Shown one piece after another: positions 24,655-29,522 of a stretch of DNA of 29,522 bases (position 1 is the stretch's first letter; each line of letters opens with the position of its first letter). The notes under the pieces were generated by a model, which was not told where the DNA came from, did not search any database, and worked only from the letters and a program-made list of their open reading frames with translations. Both the position numbers and the translations under genes were made by a program. The stretch comes from CAZLYK01 sp964563495 (GTDB taxonomy: Bacteria; Acidobacteriota; Blastocatellia; RBC074). Location of the stretch: positions 1 through 29,522 of the forward strand of contig CAZLYK010000058.1 of the NCBI GenBank assembly GCA_964563495.1. Direction: 5' to 3'.

Positions 24655-25455
24655 ATGGCATCTCTGGGGCAGGAATTTAAACGGACGCGTGAAGAGCGAG
24701 GGATCACTCTTCATGACATCGCTAACTCGACACACATCGGTGTGCGTTTTCTTCAGGCCATCGAAAACGATTCGTACGACATTTTGCCGGGCGGAGTTTT
24801 CAACCGGGCTTTTGTCCGTAAATTCGCTAAACAGATCGGCTATGATGAAGAGCAGGCGATCAAGCTCTACGAAGAGCAGCTGGATGATAGAGGCGGGGAA
24901 CCGGCGCGCCGCTACTACACCGGTCTGGATGATATCGAGGCCCGCCCGACCTCCGGCAACGGGCTTCTGCTCAGTTTCCTGGCTATCATTGTGCTGGCCG
25001 CAGGCGCATATCTGGCTTATTCATATTTCAACGCGCCGGCCACGATTCCCAGTCAGGGGATAGAGATTCTGTCGCCGACGCCTACTCCGACGGCGACGCC
25101 GAATGCGGCGGCGTCGGCAGAGGCCACCCCTGCCGTCAGCCCTTCACCGGGCAATCTCTCGACGGCTGCACCGGCGGGCGCCTTAAGGTTGCAACTGATT
25201 GCCGGCAATGAACAGTGCTGGGTCAAGGTGGGAACCGATGAGGCCAGGGCCGAGGAGGCGACTTTACTGCCCGGCGATGTGCGCGAATTCAACGCCACTC
25301 AAAAATTGACTTTGAATCTCGGAAATATTCCGGCTATCAGAGCGACGATCAACGGCCGCACGATCAATTTTGCCAAGCTTTTGCCGAACCAAAAAGGCGT
25401 CGTTGCCAAGAATGTCGTCATTACCAAGGACAATTACCTGCAGTTTGTTGATTAG
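24655..25455 (+). CDS. RodZ-like helix-turn-helix membrane protein with DUF4115
   Basis: A 266-residue protein. Residues 5-65 form a Cro/RodZ-type helix-turn-helix (LGQEFKRTREERGITLHDIA, then FLQAIENDSYDILPGGVFNRAFVRKFAKQIG). One transmembrane helix (about 103-125) is followed by a Pro/Thr/Ala-rich linker (138-175). A C-terminal DUF4115 domain lies outside (about 180-266, QLIAGNEQCWVKVGTDEA). RodZ binds MreB through the HTH and helps set rod shape. No mre gene is nearby. It lies 140 bases after the DUF255 gene and before a strong terminator (25562-25590), so it is probably a separate unit. Confidence 0.88.
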   Translation: MASLGQEFKRTREERGITLHDIANSTHIGVRFLQAIENDSYDILPGGVFNRAFVRKFAKQIGYDEEQAIKLYEEQLDDRGGEPARRYYTGLDDIEARPTSGNGLLLSFLAIIVLAAGAYLAYSYFNAPATIPSQGIEILSPTPTPTATPNAAASAEATPAVSPSPGNLSTAAPAGALRLQLIAGNEQCWVKVGTDEARAEEATLLPGDVREFNATQKLTLNLGNIPAIRATINGRTINFAKLLPNQKGVVAKNVVITKDNYLQFVD

Positions 25456-25561
25456 CTCAACCTTACCGCCACCGGAAAATGGGGGCGACGGGCATTGGCC
25501 TGCCGGGTTTCAGAGGGCTCGCACCCGAGTTAAAGCTCGAAAATTTGAAATTCTCATCGTA

Positions 25562-25590
25562 CCGCGCGTGATAGCCACGCGCGGTTTTGT
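25562..25590 (+). terminator. Rho-independent terminator after the RodZ-like gene
   Basis: CCGCGCGTG (25562-25570) pairs perfectly with CACGCGCGG (25576-25584) around the loop ATAGC, followed by TTTTGTTT. It is a classical intrinsic terminator on the plus strand, between rodZ and guaB, so guaB has its own promoter downstream or within the 31 bases to its start. Confidence 0.88.
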
Positions 25591-25620
25591 TTATTAATCA
25601 ATACTTCATGGTGATTTCTT

Positions 25621-27081
<1,461 letters not shown>

Positions 27082-27087
<6 letters not shown>

Positions 27088-27222
27088 ACAGGATTATAGC
27101 CAGTTTCACGTTTGTGCGACCGCATCCTCGCCGTCGCACAAACGTGAAACTGGCTGCCGCAGGGTAAGCATTGATTGATGACCAATCCAATCAGCGCGGT
27201 TTTTCAGTTTCGTGCATCCTGT

Positions 27223-27227
<5 letters not shown>
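27082..27227. repeat. Palindromic intergenic element, copy 6 (with hairpin core)
   Basis: The ends are GAATAGACAGGAT (27082-27094) and ATCCTGTCTATT (27216-27227). The inner hairpin has 23-bp perfect arms (27098-27120 with 27133-27155) and includes TTTCACGTTTGTGCGAC. About 60 unique bases follow before the right end. It lies between the convergent guaB and typA genes and supplies both stop codons: GAA-TAG for guaB and AAA-TAG for typA. Confidence 0.9.
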
Positions 27228-29046
<1,819 letters not shown>

Positions 29047-29138
29047 ATTAAGGTTATTCCTGACAGGAATTGATAAACATGTAAGCTCTATGCTAACAAT
29101 CGAACTGCTCTTTGTCACACCAGTCTGCTTGATCCCAT

Positions 29139-29162
29139 GAAAATAGAGAGGATTAACCTGAT
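29139..29162. repeat. Degraded single arm of the palindromic family
   Basis: The stretch GAAAATAGAGAGGATTAACC then TGAT is close to the AAATAGACAGGAT arm, with a C-to-G change. No complementary partner follows within the window, so it is probably a remnant, 93 bases upstream of typA. Confidence 0.5.
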
Positions 29163-29204
29163 CTCGGGAGACTTGTCGAGTTGGGGAAATTAGCCGGGAA
29201 ATTT

Positions 29205-29329
29205 AACCGCCAAGAGGCCAAGACCGCCAGATCAACAAAGCAAAGAACGGTCAATTTATTTGGGGCCGACATGGCCCCAGACCTCCTTGGCGTCTCTGCT
29301 CCTTGGCATCTTTGCTCCTTATCTTGGCG
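29205..29329. repeat. Palindromic element with CGCCAAGA/TCTTGGCG ends
   Basis: The left part AACCGCCAAGAGGCCAAGAC (29205-29224) and the right part, with repeated CCTTGGCG-like units, end in CGCCAAGA (29208-29215) and TCTTGGCG (29322-29329), which are complementary. A GC hairpin TGGGGCC/GGCCCCA (29261-29279) sits inside. Units like GCCAAGA are repeated on both sides. It is a different family from the AAATAGACAGGAT elements, with the same overall plan: direct unit repeats at the ends and a hairpin in the middle. Confidence 0.75.
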
Positions 29330-29447
29330 ATTGATATACCTTAAGAATATAAACTGTTCCGAGACGAAGAGGATTAGTACTCTGTAAATAAAATTTTTTA
29401 GCGTTTCCCCTATGGCCTTTGAAAAAATAAAGCAACCAGCAGTATCA

Positions 29448-29502
29448 ACTGCCGCGTAGCGGCAGTCTGATTTTAGCCCGGCGTTGAAACGCCAATGGCG
29501 TT
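29448..29502. repeat. Hairpin pair at the window edge, REP-like
   Basis: ACTGCCGC/GCGGCAGT with the loop GTA or TAG (29448-29466) is followed after 13 bases by GGCG/CGCC (29480-29493). The overlapping palindrome AACGCCAATGGCGTT (29488-29502) offers an alternative pairing. The motif TTTAGCCCGGCGTT between them resembles a repeat I recall from other environmental genomes, though I cannot confirm this here. The element may continue past the edge. Confidence 0.55.
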
Positions 29503-29522
29503 AAGTTAGCGATAAAACGCTA

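Larger units (their letters stand above)
29047..29522. other. Gene-free end of the window with several repeat types
   Basis: No convincing gene is seen in these 476 bases. They hold a degraded AAATAGACAGGAT-type arm (29139-29162), an element with TTGGCG-type ends (29205-29329) and a GC-rich hairpin pair at the edge (29448-29502). A promoter for typA must lie at its left end. A short open frame through the middle repeat has no protein-like features. Confidence 0.7.

Noticed and set aside
29181..29387. Short plus-strand open frame at the window end
   Set aside because: It is encoded by the CGCCAAGA-type repeat, has no ribosome-binding site and no protein features.

Overview
The window (about 58% G+C by eye) looks like chromosomal DNA of an uncultured or little-studied Acidobacteriota, most likely near Blastocatellia. 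This rests on gene content and protein flavour: a secreted protein with a TonB C-terminal domain, an S41 peptidase lacking the usual lysine, YCF48-type propellers, DUF1343 and FmdE proteins, RodZ with DUF4115, and a ThiF with a long C-terminal tail. It is an inference, since there is no rRNA or other phylogenetic marker. No phage, insertion sequence, tRNA, rRNA or CRISPR array was seen. Most genes are core or housekeeping.

Layout. 1-1533 (minus): homoserine kinase (cut by the window edge) and a ThiF/MoeB-type E1-like enzyme. 1646-4388: a secreted glycine-zipper protein, a CaxA-type Ca2+/H+ antiporter and a secreted HEMAH-motif protein. 4389-5183: about 800 bases without a protein gene. This stretch holds two tandem, diverged copies of a roughly 190-nt structured element that reads on the minus strand as small RNAs ending in intrinsic terminators. 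5184-8204 (plus): a small membrane protein, a NamZ/DUF1343 muramidase, an FmdE-family protein and a CDF zinc exporter. 8289-11835 (minus): a polytopic membrane protein, RNase III and a secreted repeat-type protein. 12299-18134 (plus): an M20 peptidase, an HD phosphohydrolase, a CsgG-like/TonB_C protein, an S41 peptidase and a YCF48-like propeller. 18137-22265 (mostly minus): a LolC/E permease, lysyl-tRNA synthetase, a tiny membrane protein (plus) and a HAD phosphatase. 22427-27087 (plus): a DUF255 thioredoxin-fold protein, RodZ and IMP dehydrogenase. 27223-29046 (minus): TypA/BipA. 29047-29522 has no gene and is rich in repeats.

The most interesting signal is between the genes. At least six intergenic palindromic elements end in AAATAGACAGGAT and its complement. 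Three of them (about 1546, 8199 and 27082) also carry an inner hairpin with the core TTTCACGTTTGT, whose stem differs between copies by paired, compensating changes. These elements touch genes so closely that they supply the stop codon of five genes (AAA-TAG or GAA-TAG). In a sixth, lysS, reading runs into the element in another frame. Degraded single arms lie near 4871 and 29139. Other, unrelated palindromes do similar work: a branched element whose arm supplies the HAD phosphatase stop codon, a 22-bp hairpin pair before rnc, and a hairpin abutting the lysS ribosome-binding site. The tandem small-RNA candidates, with repeated GTGAGG loops, are the best candidate for an undescribed system.
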